From: Xylophilus ampelinus
GTDB lineage: Bacteria; Pseudomonadota; Gammaproteobacteria; Burkholderiales; Burkholderiaceae_C
Direction: 5' to 3'
Assembly: GCF_901875635.1 (NCBI RefSeq)
Contig: NZ_CABFMN010000121.1
Span: 1 to 32,688, forward strand
Length of the DNA stretch: 32,688 nt
The translations under genes and the position numbers were made by a program. The notes under the pieces are model-generated. The model was not told the DNA's origin. It searched no databases and worked only from the letters and a program-made list of their open reading frames with translations. Positions 1 through 8,211 of this stretch are shown here, one piece after another (positions within the stretch are counted from its first letter, which is position 1; every line of letters begins with the position of its first letter).

Positions 1-1259
1 GTGCCGTGCCCGATCCGCGGGCCTCGGCGTCGGACGAGTCGCAGCCGCCGAGCGCGGTGACGGCCGTGCCCGATCCGGCGGCGCTGCCCGCGCCGGCGCT
101 GGCCCTGCTGCTGGCGCAGAGTGCGCTGTCCTCGGGCCGCGCCCAGGATGTGGCATCGGACAGCGGCACCGACGCTGCCGGCACGGTGGGTGCTGTCGGC
201 GGGGCAGGGCGCATGGCCCGGCTTCGCCCCGAAGCCGCATCGGCGGGATCGCCGGGCCTGCCGGCTGCCCCCGTGGCCGGACCCGGGGCGGGCGCCGATG
301 CGGCGTTGCAGGCGTCGGCCGCCACGGTGGCGCCCGATGCCGACCCTGCCGTCGCCCTTGACGCCACCGGCGAACACACGCCCCCGACCCGCGCCGCGAA
401 GCCCGAGGGGGCCTGGTCGGCCGCGCTGGCCGGCACGCCGGCTGCATCGGGTGCGCCGGGTGCGCCGCGCTTCGGCGCCGTGGTACTTCCCGCAGGGGCG
501 GCATCCGTTGCTGCGCGCGGCAACGGCGCGGCGCAGGCGATCGACAGGCCGGGGCCGTACGTCGGCACCGCCGCCGGCACCATCGCCGCCGACACCTTGC
601 GCCAGGCCGCCCATGAAGGCGCCGAGCGCGGCGACCTGCTGGCCGGGCGATTCGCGAACGCGATGCACGCCGAATCGCTGCCGGCGGCAGGGCTTGCGCC
701 GCTGGCTGCGGCAGCAGGACCCCTGGGCGGTCCCCGGGAGCGCGACGCCGGGCCGCAGGCCCCGTCCGATGCGATGCTGGCGCCGGGCATGGCCGGGCCC
801 ACGAGCTCGGGCGTGTCGACGGCGCAGGCCCTGCCGGCCGCGACGCCTGCCGGCGCGGCGGAGTTCGCGGGCGCGCTGGCCGACCAGATCAGCTGGTGGC
901 TCGGCCAGAAGACACAAGGTGCGGAGCTCACCGTGCAGGGGCCGGCCGGCGCCGCGGTGTCCGTCAGCGTGCAGGTGCAGGGCAACGAGGCGCATGTGGC
1001 GTTCCGCAGCGAGCAGGCGCAGGCGCGCCAGCTCATCGGCGACTCGCTGGCACAGCTCGAGCAGCTCCTGGGCGGCAGCGGGTTGGTGCTCGGCCAGGTG
1101 AGCGTCGGGGCGGGATCGACCGGGCACGAGGGCCGCGCGGCGCCCGAGGCCGATGGCCGCGTGCGTGCGCCCGGCGCGGCTGCCACGTCCGTGTCAGAGG
1201 CGGCGGCCCCGGCCACGGCGCGGGCGCTGCGGCGCGGGGGCGTCGACGTCTACGCCTGA
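1..1259 (+). CDS. fliK: Flagellar hook-length control protein FliK (5' end outside window)
   Basis: The open frame continues to the left edge, so the start is probably missing; the first in-window candidate is a GTG at 6 (417 aa). FliK is the secreted molecular ruler that sets hook length and switches export specificity through FlhB. The first ~280 residues are Ala/Pro/Gly-rich low-complexity sequence, typical of the FliK ruler region. The last ~130 residues carry the conserved Fli_hook pattern: an ISWWLGQ segment, alternating strands (AELTVQGP, VSVSVQVQGNEAHVAF), then a helix with RQLIGDSLAQLEQLL and a closing GLVLGQVSV strand. It lies directly upstream of fliL, the usual order. The tail after the domain is basic and unremarkable. 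Identification rests on the C-terminal domain and on context. Confidence 0.85.
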   Translation, partial: AVPDPRASASDESQPPSAVTAVPDPAALPAPALALLLAQSALSSGRAQDVASDSGTDAAGTVGAVGGAGRMARLRPEAASAGSPGLPAAPVAGPGAGADAALQASAATVAPDADPAVALDATGEHTPPTRAAKPEGAWSAALAGTPAASGAPGAPRFGAVVLPAGAASVAARGNGAAQAIDRPGPYVGTAAGTIAADTLRQAAHEGAERGDLLAGRFANAMHAESLPAAGLAPLAAAAGPLGGPRERDAGPQAPSDAMLAPGMAGPTSSGVSTAQALPAATPAGAAEFAGALADQISWWLGQKTQGAELTVQGPAGAAVSVSVQVQGNEAHVAFRSEQAQARQLIGDSLAQLEQLLGGSGLVLGQVSVGAGSTGHEGRAAPEADGRVRAPGAAATSVSEAAAPATARALRRGGVDVYA

Positions 1260-1409
1260 CGCCGCGCCTGCGGCAGGCGGCCGCAAGCGCGGTGAAGCGG
1301 GGTTTTTCTGGCGCTTTTCCGCGCCTCCCGCGGGGCGTGGAAACGAATAATTCCTTCCATTCGGGCGCCATGCCGTGCGGGCGGCGCCCGCCTCCTTGAA
1401 GGAAACACC

Positions 1410-1991
1410 GTGTCAGCCACCACCGCGGACCCCACCGCCGCCGAGCCCGGGAAGGGCAAGGGCAAGAGCAAGCTCCTCCTCATCGTGCTGGCGCTCGTCG
1501 TGCTGGGCGGCGCGGGCGGCGGGGGCTGGTTCTACCTCCAGTCTAAGAAGGCGCACGTCGAAGACGAGGAAGAGGAGGTGCATGCCTCGGCGAAGAAGCC
1601 GGCATCGCCCAACTACCTCGCGCTGGAGAACATGGTCGTCAACCTGGCCGATCCCGGCGGCGAGCGCGTGGCGCAGGTGGGCATCACGCTCGACCTCAGC
1701 GATGCCAAGGCGGCCGACCAGCTCAAGGCGATGATGCCGGCCGTGCGCAGCAGCGTGCTGCTGCTGCTCACGCAACGCACCTCCGAAGAACTGCTCAAGC
1801 GCGACGGCAAGGAAAAGCTGGCGCAGGACGTGCAGGTCGAAGTCGCCAGGGCGCTCGGCTACGAGGTGCCCAAGGCATCGCGCAAGGCGAAGGACGCCGA
1901 CGACGAGGACGAGCCGCCGCGCCGCAAGGCCCGCAAGGCGCCGGCCTCGCCGGTCAACGCCGTGCTGTTCTCGTCCTTCATCGTCCAGTGA
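1410..1991 (+). CDS. fliL: Flagellar basal body-associated protein FliL
   Basis: Single-pass inner-membrane protein that surrounds the stator units and supports motor torque. 193 aa from a GTG at 1410, with an AAGGA ribosome site at 1399-1403. A Lys/Gly-rich cytoplasmic stub is followed by one membrane helix at about residues 22-44. Then come an acidic stretch (DEEEE) and the periplasmic domain with LENMVVNLADPGG and the helix RTSEELLKRDGKEKL. It ends in the family-typical VLFSSFIVQ strand. An unusual charged, low-complexity insert (about residues 152-182, rich in K, R, D and E) precedes this last strand. The stop overlaps the fliM start (GTGA), so the two are probably translationally coupled. 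A 150-base gap separates it from fliK; I see no convincing promoter there. Confidence 0.9.
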   Translation: MSATTADPTAAEPGKGKGKSKLLLIVLALVVLGGAGGGGWFYLQSKKAHVEDEEEEVHASAKKPASPNYLALENMVVNLADPGGERVAQVGITLDLSDAKAADQLKAMMPAVRSSVLLLLTQRTSEELLKRDGKEKLAQDVQVEVARALGYEVPKASRKAKDADDEDEPPRRKARKAPASPVNAVLFSSFIVQ

Positions 1992-2992
1992 GCGAGGCGG
2001 CCTCCGCGATGAGCGACCTTCCCGAGACCGGCATGGCGGCCGATGCCCCGGCCGGTGCCGACGCGGTGGAGCGCATGGCCGAAGCCGCGGTGCGCGACTT
2101 CAACCTGTCCACCGAACAGCGCTGGGTGCGCCGGCCGATGCCGACGCTGGACATCGTGAACGAGCGCTTCCAGCGCCACCTGCGCCAGGGCCTGTTCCAG
2201 CTGCTGCGTCGCAGTGCCGACGTGAGTGTGCTGCCGCTGGCGGTGATGCGATTCGGCGAATTCCTGCAGAAGCTCGAAGGCCCGTCCAGTCTTAACGTCG
2301 CGGCCTTGCAGCCGCTGCGGGGCAGCGTGCTGGTGGCCTTCGAGGCGCCGGTGGTCGGCGCGACCGTCGACCTCATGTACGGCGGCAACGGCAACCTGCA
2401 GGCCTCGATGGACGGCCGCGACTTCTCCCCGGCCGAGCAGCGCGTGATCCAGCGCCTGGTGCAGGTGGTGTGCACGGCCTACGACGAGGCCTGGCGCGAG
2501 ATCTATCCGCTCAGCCTGGTGCACCAGCGCTCGGAAACGCATCCGCAGTTCGCGGCCATTGCCGCGCCGGCCGAGATGACCGTGGTGACCAGCGTGGACA
2601 TCGTGATGGGCGGCTTCGCCGGCGCGATCCACATCTGCAAGCCGTACGGCGTGCTCGAGCCGCTGCGCGATCTTCTGTATGGGCCGCAGCAGGCCAGCGC
2701 GCTGGCCGAGGACCGCCGCTGGGTCTCGATGCTGTCGCGCGAACTGCAGCAGGTCGAGGTGGCGCTCGTCGCCGAACTGGCGCGCCCGGAACTCACCGTC
2801 GCCCAGGTGCTGGGCATGAAGCCCGGCGACTTCATTCAGCTCGACAAGTCGCCCCTGATCGCGGCGACCGTGGAGGGCACCCCCGTCTTCGCCTGCAGCT
2901 ACGGAACCCACGAGGGCCGCTACGCCCTGCGCGTGGAGCATCCCCTGCACAGCGATCAGCCCCATTGGCTTGGAGAAAAGCATGTCCACTGA
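1988..2992 (+). CDS. fliM: Flagellar motor switch protein FliM
   Basis: C-ring protein that couples chemotaxis signalling to rotor direction. 334 aa from a GTG at 1988 overlapping the fliL stop; an alternative ATG lies at 2009. The body is clear FliM: RRPMPTLDIVNERF and LLRRSADVSV near residues 48-80, a middle domain with VDLMYGGNGN, HICKPYGVLEPLRDLLYG, and a C-terminal FliN-like domain with VLGMKPGDFIQLD. The first ~35 residues are an Ala-rich stretch without the usual LSQDEIDALL-type peptide that binds phosphorylated CheY. No upstream in-frame start could restore it, because the frame is closed and fliL ends normally. CheY may therefore act only through FliN, or switching may be altered (inference). 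Confidence 0.92.
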   Translation: MSEAASAMSDLPETGMAADAPAGADAVERMAEAAVRDFNLSTEQRWVRRPMPTLDIVNERFQRHLRQGLFQLLRRSADVSVLPLAVMRFGEFLQKLEGPSSLNVAALQPLRGSVLVAFEAPVVGATVDLMYGGNGNLQASMDGRDFSPAEQRVIQRLVQVVCTAYDEAWREIYPLSLVHQRSETHPQFAAIAAPAEMTVVTSVDIVMGGFAGAIHICKPYGVLEPLRDLLYGPQQASALAEDRRWVSMLSRELQQVEVALVAELARPELTVAQVLGMKPGDFIQLDKSPLIAATVEGTPVFACSYGTHEGRYALRVEHPLHSDQPHWLGEKHVH

Positions 2993-3347
2993 CCCATCCG
3001 CATCGCAGCCCGAGCAGGCTGCCTGGGCGCAACCCCTGGAGGACGTGGCCGCCGCCGACGCCGGCGCCGCCGCAGCCGTGCAGGACATCGGCCGGGTGCT
3101 CGACATCCCGGTGCAGCTGTCGGTCGAACTCGGCCGCAAGAAGGTGCCGATCAAGCACGTGCTGCAGCTCGCACAGGGCTCGGTGATCGAACTGGATTCG
3201 CTCGCGGGCGAGCCGATGGACGTGCTGGTCAACGGCTACCTGGTCGCGCGCGGCGAGGTGGTCATGGTCAACAACCGCTTCGGCATCCGCCTGACCGACG
3301 TGGTGACGCCGTCGGAGCGCCTGCGGCGCATGAACGGCGCGGGCTGA
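2982..3347 (+). CDS. fliN: Flagellar motor switch protein FliN
   Basis: Forms the lower C-ring with FliM and helps dock the export apparatus. 121 aa from the ATG at 2982, which overlaps the end of fliM by 11 bases; a GGAG ribosome site lies at 2972-2975. A TTG at 2970 is a less likely start. The first ~40 residues are Ala-rich and variable. The SpoA domain follows with the canonical order: LDIPVQLSVELGRKKVPIK, LAQGSVIELDSLAGEPMDV, VNGYLVARGEVVMVN, FGIRLTDVV. All expected strands are present and the length is normal for short FliN proteins. Confidence 0.95.
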   Translation: MSTDPSASQPEQAAWAQPLEDVAAADAGAAAAVQDIGRVLDIPVQLSVELGRKKVPIKHVLQLAQGSVIELDSLAGEPMDVLVNGYLVARGEVVMVNNRFGIRLTDVVTPSERLRRMNGAG

Positions 3348-3367
3348 GGCGCCATCGACGGCCTGCC

Positions 3368-3649
3368 ATGACCCAGAGTCTCCTGACCATCGTCCTCTTC
3401 ATCTGCCTGGTCGCGGCGGCGCCGCTGGTCATCCGGCGCCTGCAGCAGAAGCGGGCATTGCCCATGGGCGCCTCCGGCCCGGCGTGCCGGCTGGTGTCGG
3501 CGCTGGCGGTGGGCCCGCAGCAGCGCATCATGACCGTGGAGGTCGGCCCGGAGGGCGCGCGTTGCTGGCTGGTGGTGGGCGTGACCGCGCAATCGATCAG
3601 CATGCTGCACAGCGTGCCGGCACCGGCGGGCGAGCATGCACAGGCCTGA
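3368..3649 (+). CDS. fliO: Flagellar biosynthesis protein FliO
   Basis: Small bitopic membrane protein that assists FliP oligomer assembly in the export gate. 93 aa from the ATG at 3368. One membrane helix near residues 4-22 is followed by a basic stretch (RRLQQKR) and a small cytoplasmic domain with the pattern [19 protein letters not shown], typical of FliO. Identification relies on this motif and on its place between fliN and fliP. The 3' end overlaps the fliP start by 14 bases. Confidence 0.85.
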   Translation: MTQSLLTIVLFICLVAAAPLVIRRLQQKRALPMGASGPACRLVSALAVGPQQRIMTVEVGPEGARCWLVVGVTAQSISMLHSVPAPAGEHAQA

Positions 3650-4397
3650 CCGCCGATGCCTCGTGATGGCGATCGCGGCAGCCGCCCTCGCGGCCGGCGC
3701 GCCCGCCTGGGCGCAGTCGGCACCCGGGCAACTGCCGCTGGTGATCGGCTCGACGCCCGGTGGCACGAGCTATTCGGTGCCGGTGCAGACGCTGCTCTTC
3801 TTCACGGCGCTGTCCTTCCTGCCGGCCATCCTGCTGATGATGACGGGCTTCACGCGGATCGTGATCGTGCTGTCGCTGCTGCGGCAGGCGATGGGCACGC
3901 AGTCCGCGCCGCCCAACCAGGTGATCGTCGGTCTCTCGCTCTTTCTCACGCTGTTCGTCATGGGCCCGACGCTCGACCGCGTCTACCAGGATGCGTACGT
4001 GCCCTACAGCAACGGGTCGCTGAGCTTCGAGGCGGCGGCACAGCGCGCCGAGGCGCCGATGCGCGACTTCATGCTCAAGCAGACGCGCCAGTCGGATTTC
4101 GCCCTGTTCGCCAGGCTGGCCAAGCTGCCCGCCGAAGCCACGGCCGAGACAGCGCCGCTGCGCGTGCTCATCCCGGCCTTCGCCACCAGCGAGCTGAAGT
4201 CGGCCTTCCAGATCGGCTTCATGATCTTCATTCCCTTCCTGGTGATCGACATCGTGGTGTCGAGCGTGCTCATGTCGCTCGGGATGATGATGCTGTCACC
4301 CGTGCTCGTCGCCCTGCCGTTCAAGCTCATGCTGTTCGTGCTGGCCGACGGCTGGAACCTGCTGCTCGGCTCGCTGGCCGCCAGCTTCGTCACCTGA
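3636..4397 (+). CDS. fliP: Flagellar type III export gate protein FliP
   Basis: Core pore-forming subunit of the flagellar export gate. 253 aa from the ATG at 3636, inside the end of fliO; an internal ATG at 3666 is possible and would still keep the cleavable signal peptide ([17 protein letters not shown]). Hallmarks in order: [27 protein letters not shown], a periplasmic loop near residues 110-180, [21 protein letters not shown], then [20 protein letters not shown] and [14 protein letters not shown]. Normal length with all family segments present. fliQ follows 7 bases after the stop. Confidence 0.96.
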   Translation: MHRPDRRCLVMAIAAAALAAGAPAWAQSAPGQLPLVIGSTPGGTSYSVPVQTLLFFTALSFLPAILLMMTGFTRIVIVLSLLRQAMGTQSAPPNQVIVGLSLFLTLFVMGPTLDRVYQDAYVPYSNGSLSFEAAAQRAEAPMRDFMLKQTRQSDFALFARLAKLPAEATAETAPLRVLIPAFATSELKSAFQIGFMIFIPFLVIDIVVSSVLMSLGMMMLSPVLVALPFKLMLFVLADGWNLLLGSLAASFVT

Positions 4398-4404
4398 GGA
4401 CCGC

Positions 4405-4674
4405 ATGGACGCGCAGACTGTTCTTTCGATGGGGCGCGACGCCCTGGTCATGCTGCTGACGGTGTCGCTGCCGGTGCTGCTGGCGGTGCTGGTCGTCGGC
4501 CTGGCCGTGAGCATCTTCCAGGCGGTCACCCAGATCAACGAGGCGACGCTGGCCTTCGTGCCCAAGCTGGTCGCGGCCGTGGTGGTCTTCGCGATCGCCG
4601 GGCCGTGGATGCTGACCACGCTGGTGGACTACCTGCGCCGCATGATCGAGTCGATCCCGCGCATGGTGTCGTAG
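4405..4674 (+). CDS. fliQ: Flagellar export gate protein FliQ
   Basis: Two-helix gate subunit wrapping the FliP-FliR core. 89 aa from the ATG at 4405, with GAGGA at 4395-4399 overlapping the fliP stop. Contains two hydrophobic hairpin segments and the family motif FQAVTQINEATLAFVPKL. Normal length. Confidence 0.96.
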   Translation: MDAQTVLSMGRDALVMLLTVSLPVLLAVLVVGLAVSIFQAVTQINEATLAFVPKLVAAVVVFAIAGPWMLTTLVDYLRRMIESIPRMVS

Positions 4675-4690
4675 TGCGCCAGTCCGCACT

Positions 4691-5461
4691 GTGCTGACCT
4701 TCGACGAAGCCCAGCTGGCGGCGTGGGTCACCCCCTGGCTGTGGCCCTTCCTGCGCGTGCTCGGGCTCTTCACCGCCGCGCCGGTGTTCTCTTCGCGGGC
4801 CATCCCGGTGCGTGCGCGCGTCGGCCTGGCGGCCGTGGTCGCGCTCGGCGCGCAGGCCACGCTCGAGGCCCAACCCGCGATCGCGTTCGACGATGCCCTC
4901 GCGCTGGGCGCGCTGGTGCAGCAGGTGGCCATCGGCCTGGCGCTGGGCTTCACGGCGCGCCTGGTCTTTGCGGCCATCGAGCTGGCCGGCGAACTGGTGG
5001 GCCTGCAGATGGGGCTGAACTTCGCCTCGTTCTTCGATCCGGTCAGTAATGCGCAGGCCAGCGCCGTCTCGCGCTTCTTCGGCAACGTCGCGATGCTCGT
5101 GTTCATCGTGATCAACGGCCACCTGACGGTGCTGATGGCCGTCATCAAGAGCTTCGAAGTCTTCCCGGTCGGCACCGGCGTGCTCGACGCCTTCGCGCGG
5201 CTGCGGCTGCACGAGATGGGGTCGGAGCTGTTCGCCAGCGCGCTGTGGGTCGCGCTGCCAATGATCGCGCTGCTGCTGTTCGTCAACCTGGTGATGGGCG
5301 TGATCTCGCGGGTGGCGCCGCAGATGAACATCTACGCCATCGGCTTCCCGGTCACGCTGACCAGCGGCCTGGCCGGCATGGCGCTGGTGCTGCCCATGAT
5401 GGAGCAGCCCCTGCTCGCGCTGATGGAGCGCTTGATCGGCCTGTTCACCGGCTCGCGCTGA
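4691..5461 (+). CDS. fliR: Flagellar export gate protein FliR
   Basis: Completes the FliPQR gate. 256 aa from a GTG at 4691; the ribosome site before it is poor, so coupling to fliQ translation is likely. Multiple membrane helices. Typical pieces are FLRVLGLFTAAPVFSSRAIPVR, ELVGLQMGLNFASFFDPVS, VNLVMGVISRVAPQMNIYAIGFP and a C-terminal helix. It is the last flagellar gene here. The stop lies 6 bases from that of the convergent response-regulator gene, and no separate terminator is visible. Confidence 0.95.
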   Translation: MLTFDEAQLAAWVTPWLWPFLRVLGLFTAAPVFSSRAIPVRARVGLAAVVALGAQATLEAQPAIAFDDALALGALVQQVAIGLALGFTARLVFAAIELAGELVGLQMGLNFASFFDPVSNAQASAVSRFFGNVAMLVFIVINGHLTVLMAVIKSFEVFPVGTGVLDAFARLRLHEMGSELFASALWVALPMIALLLFVNLVMGVISRVAPQMNIYAIGFPVTLTSGLAGMALVLPMMEQPLLALMERLIGLFTGSR

Positions 5462-5467
5462 GGGCGC

Positions 5468-6100
5468 TCAGACCAGGTGATTGCGGATCGCGTACGCGGT
5501 CAGCGCCGCGTTGGTCGGGAGGTTGAGCTTTTCCCGGACCCGCGTGCGGTACACGCTCACCGTCTTGGGGCTGAGCATGAACTCGTCGGCGATCTCGGAC
5601 AGTCGCTTGCCCGAGGCGATGCGCACCAGTGTCTGCATCTCGCGGTCGGACAGCGCGTGGTGCGGCGCTTCGTCCGAGGCCGGCTTGGCGATGTTGTCGG
5701 CCAGCACCTGCGCCAGTTCACGCGTGACGTGCTTCTGGCCCCGCGCCACCGAGCGCACGGCAGCGATCAGCCGCCGCGGGTCGCTCGTCTTGCTCAGGAA
5801 CCCGTAGGCGCCCGCGCGCAGGCAGCGGATCGCATAGTCGCGCTCCGCGTGCATCGAGAAGACCAGCACCTTCACCTGGGCGGCGCTGTCTGCCAGGCCG
5901 GCCAGCAGGTCCAGGCCGCCCCGGCCGGACAGTGCCAGCTCGAGGATCAGGACATCGCACGGGGTGGAACGCAGCAGGTCCTTGAGCTCGGCCGCATCGC
6001 CGGCTTCGCCCGTCACGCGGATGTCCACCGCTTCTGACAACACGTCCCGGATGCCGCGTCGCACGATGCCGTGCTCGTCGCAGGTGATGACATGGATCAT
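5468..6100 (-). CDS. NarL/FixJ-type response regulator with Glu at the phosphorylation site
   Basis: DNA-binding response regulator of 210 aa. The receiver domain spans about residues 2-120 and the LuxR-type helix-turn-helix about 147-210 (LSDREMQTLVRIASGKRLSEIA, then SPKTVSVYRTRVREKL). The acidic pocket D8-E9 and the FLSK lysine are present. The residue where the phospho-acceptor Asp should be (canonical LLDLxLPG) is Glu54 (LILELALSG), codon GAG at 5941-5939. Start chosen at the ATG at 6100, because upstream in-frame sequence is not protein-like and AAGG lies about 10 bases upstream. No histidine kinase gene is nearby. Asp-to-Glu can mimic phosphorylation in some regulators, so it may be constitutively active (inference). 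The target is unknown; the flagellar neighbourhood suggests motility or surface behaviour. Confidence 0.88.
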   Translation of the reverse strand: MIHVITCDEHGIVRRGIRDVLSEAVDIRVTGEAGDAAELKDLLRSTPCDVLILELALSGRGGLDLLAGLADSAAQVKVLVFSMHAERDYAIRCLRAGAYGFLSKTSDPRRLIAAVRSVARGQKHVTRELAQVLADNIAKPASDEAPHHALSDREMQTLVRIASGKRLSEIADEFMLSPKTVSVYRTRVREKLNLPTNAALTAYAIRNHLV

Positions 6101-6411
6101 CGGGCGCCCCTTGCGATAGCGCGACTGCGCGGGGCGGTCCGGCTCGGACGGGGGGCAGGAAATGCTCGGCTGGACGGACGGGATGGCACGTTGATTTCGC
6201 CGGGATCGCGCCAGCGGGGGCCAGCGCCGCAAGAAATATGTATTTCGGATAATGATAATTAACAAATGTCAGATTTGCCGAGTCCGGCGTCGCTGGATGT
6301 TGGTTTGCACCCACGTCCTGGGCCGTGTCACGGTGGCGTCGGACCTCATCGCACGGGCAACGTCGGAAGGCCGTCCAACCCTCTCTGAGTCAGGCGCCGC
6401 GCGGGGCACGT
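6101..6411. other. Intergenic region with an AT-rich promoter-like core
   Basis: 311 bases between the response-regulator start and the stop of the upstream GGDEF gene. Most is GC-rich and unremarkable. An AT-rich island at about 6230-6275, unlike anything nearby, probably holds the response-regulator promoter. It contains two adjacent GATAAT hexamers at 6248-6259. No credible gene was seen. Confidence 0.5.
6248..6266. promoter_or_regulatory. Fur-box-like hexamer repeat
   Basis: GATAAT occurs twice in tandem (6248-6259), followed by TAACAAA. Against the 19-base Fur consensus of GATAAT hexamers, 14 of 19 positions match by eye. It lies about 150 bases upstream of the response-regulator start, within the only AT-rich stretch. 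The match may simply reflect local AT content. Confidence 0.25.
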
Positions 6412-8211
6412 TCAGGGAAGGGCCCGCGGTAGCAACTCCATCGTGAGTGCCGAGGCGGCGCTGGCCCCAAACACGCGCACGCCACCGCGTCCGTCGCCGG
6501 TGGCTTTGGCCAGGTACATCGCGGCATCGGCGGAGCGCAGCAACGAATGGGCGTCGCTGCCGCCGTTCGGGAAGGTGGCGACCCCGATCGACACAGCCAC
6601 GTCGTGCACCGTGCCCGCATGCTGCCAACCCGCGGCGCGAAAGGCCTCGACGAGTTGCTGTGCCACGGCTCGCGCGTTGACCGTCGCGCCAAGCAGGACG
6701 CCGAATTCGTCACCGCCCAGTCGCGCCACCACGCCGCGGTCGCGGACCACGGAAGTCATGCGCGACGCCGCCTCGATCAGGATCTGGTCGCCGAAGGCGT
6801 GGCCGTGGCGGTCGTTGATGCTCTTGAAGCGGTCCAGGTCGAGAAAGCAGACGCTGGGCCCGCCGGCGATGGCGCTGGCCGCGGCCATGGCCTCGCCGAG
6901 CTGGTCCATGAAGACCTCGCGGTTGATCAGCCCCGTCAGCCCGTCGTGGCGTGCCAGGAAGCGGATGCGCCGCTCCTGCTCCCGCCGCTGGGAAATGTCG
7001 GTGTAGGTGCGCACCAGTCCGCCGCCGTCCAGCGGCACGCTCCGGACCTCGATCACCCGCCCGTCCGGACGCTCGCGCTCGTAGCTGTGCGGACTGTCCA
7101 GGATGCCGCCTGCGCTGATGAAGCCCATCACTGCCGGGTCGGCGCGGTCGAACTCGCGGCGGTCGAGCTGGTGCTGCAGCACGCGCTGGAAGCTCGGGCG
7201 AGACGCCATCAGCGCTTCGGGCAGGTCGAGCAGCTCCATGGCGCGTCGATTGCACAGCTCGACCACACCGTCGGCGTTCACCATCATCAGCCCCTGGTCC
7301 ATCCGCTCCAGCGTGAGCTCCAGCATGCTGGACTTGCGGTTCAATTGGTCCTCGCTCTCCCGGGCCCGCGCTTCGGCGGCCAGCAGCGCGTGTTGCTGGC
7401 GCTTGAGCAGGGTAATGTCCACATGCACCAGGATGTGGCGGCCCTGCGGGCCGGCCCGGGCGATGACCCGGCACCAGCGGTCGCCCGGCAACGCGAGCTC
7501 GAAGGCGGCCCCCGGGAAGCGCAGCTGGTCGCGCAGCACGCTCAGCCCGTCGTCCATCCGCGACGCCTGCGACCGTTCACCCTCCACCCGCCAGCTGTGC
7601 CCGTAGGCGGCCGCGAAGCTCAGGCCCAGGGCATCCTCCCGGCTCTCGAATCCGTACATGGCCAGGAAGGCCTCGTTTGTCCAGACGATGGTGGTGCTGG
7701 CGTCGATGACGCTGACGCCATCGGCCACATGGTCGAGCAGCGACGCTTCCATCGGTGCCGGCGCGGCGGCGATGCTGGCGGCGGCGGCCCGGTCGACAGG
7801 GGCGGTTGGCGGCGGCAGGTCCTCGCGCCACATGCGCACCCGCGTGCCGTCGGGCAGCGCCAGGGAGGATACGCTCAGGCGCCGGCCCCGGTGCTCGAAG
7901 GAGAACGGAGCCTGCTGGGCCCGGTGGCGCTCGATGCCCGCCTGCACATAGCGCTCGAGCGCCGGCTGCTCGAGCGCGTCGAGCCGTTCCCGGTAGAAGC
8001 GGCGCAGGTTGTCGGCATAGGGTTCGCCCACGTGCACGTGGCGGGCGTGCTCGGGGAAGTAGCGCACGAAGCTGCGGTTCCACAGCAGGGTGCGGTCCTG
8101 CGTGTCGAAGGCGCACAGGGCCACCGACAGGCCATCGAGGATCTGCGCCATGACCGACAGCGTGGCCAGGGCGCCCGGGGCGTCTTGCGGGGTGTCTGCC
8201 GGTTCAGGCAC
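6412..8211 (-). CDS. PAS-PAS-PAS-GGDEF diguanylate cyclase
   Basis: Soluble sensor making c-di-GMP from GTP. 599 aa from a GTG at 8211 that overlaps the upstream EAL gene by 8 bases (8204-8211); an ATG at 8151 is an alternative. Three PAS domains lie at about 20-110 (LDGLSVALCAFDTQDRTLLW), 155-265 (VADGVSVIDASTTIVWTN) and 295-405 (LERMDQGLMMVNADGVVEL). The GGDEF domain spans about 420-580, with FLDLDRFKSINDRHGHAFGD and intact GGDEF at 499-503, so it should be active. The RxxD inhibitory site five residues upstream is absent (RDRG), so classical product inhibition is not expected. No membrane segment. The overlap suggests coupled expression with the GGDEF-EAL protein. Confidence 0.88.
   Translation of the reverse strand: MPEPADTPQDAPGALATLSVMAQILDGLSVALCAFDTQDRTLLWNRSFVRYFPEHARHVHVGEPYADNLRRFYRERLDALEQPALERYVQAGIERHRAQQAPFSFEHRGRRLSVSSLALPDGTRVRMWREDLPPPTAPVDRAAAASIAAAPAPMEASLLDHVADGVSVIDASTTIVWTNEAFLAMYGFESREDALGLSFAAAYGHSWRVEGERSQASRMDDGLSVLRDQLRFPGAAFELALPGDRWCRVIARAGPQGRHILVHVDITLLKRQQHALLAAEARARESEDQLNRKSSMLELTLERMDQGLMMVNADGVVELCNRRAMELLDLPEALMASRPSFQRVLQHQLDRREFDRADPAVMGFISAGGILDSPHSYERERPDGRVIEVRSVPLDGGGLVRTYTDISQRREQERRIRFLARHDGLTGLINREVFMDQLGEAMAAASAIAGGPSVCFLDLDRFKSINDRHGHAFGDQILIEAASRMTSVVRDRGVVARLGGDEFGVLLGATVNARAVAQQLVEAFRAAGWQHAGTVHDVAVSIGVATFPNGGSDAHSLLRSADAAMYLAKATGDGRGGVRVFGASAASALTMELLPRALP

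Noticed and set aside
1300..1330. TGGCGC...CGC block upstream of fliL as a sigma-54 promoter
   Set aside because: The -12 element lacks the required TTGC and the spacing does not fit.
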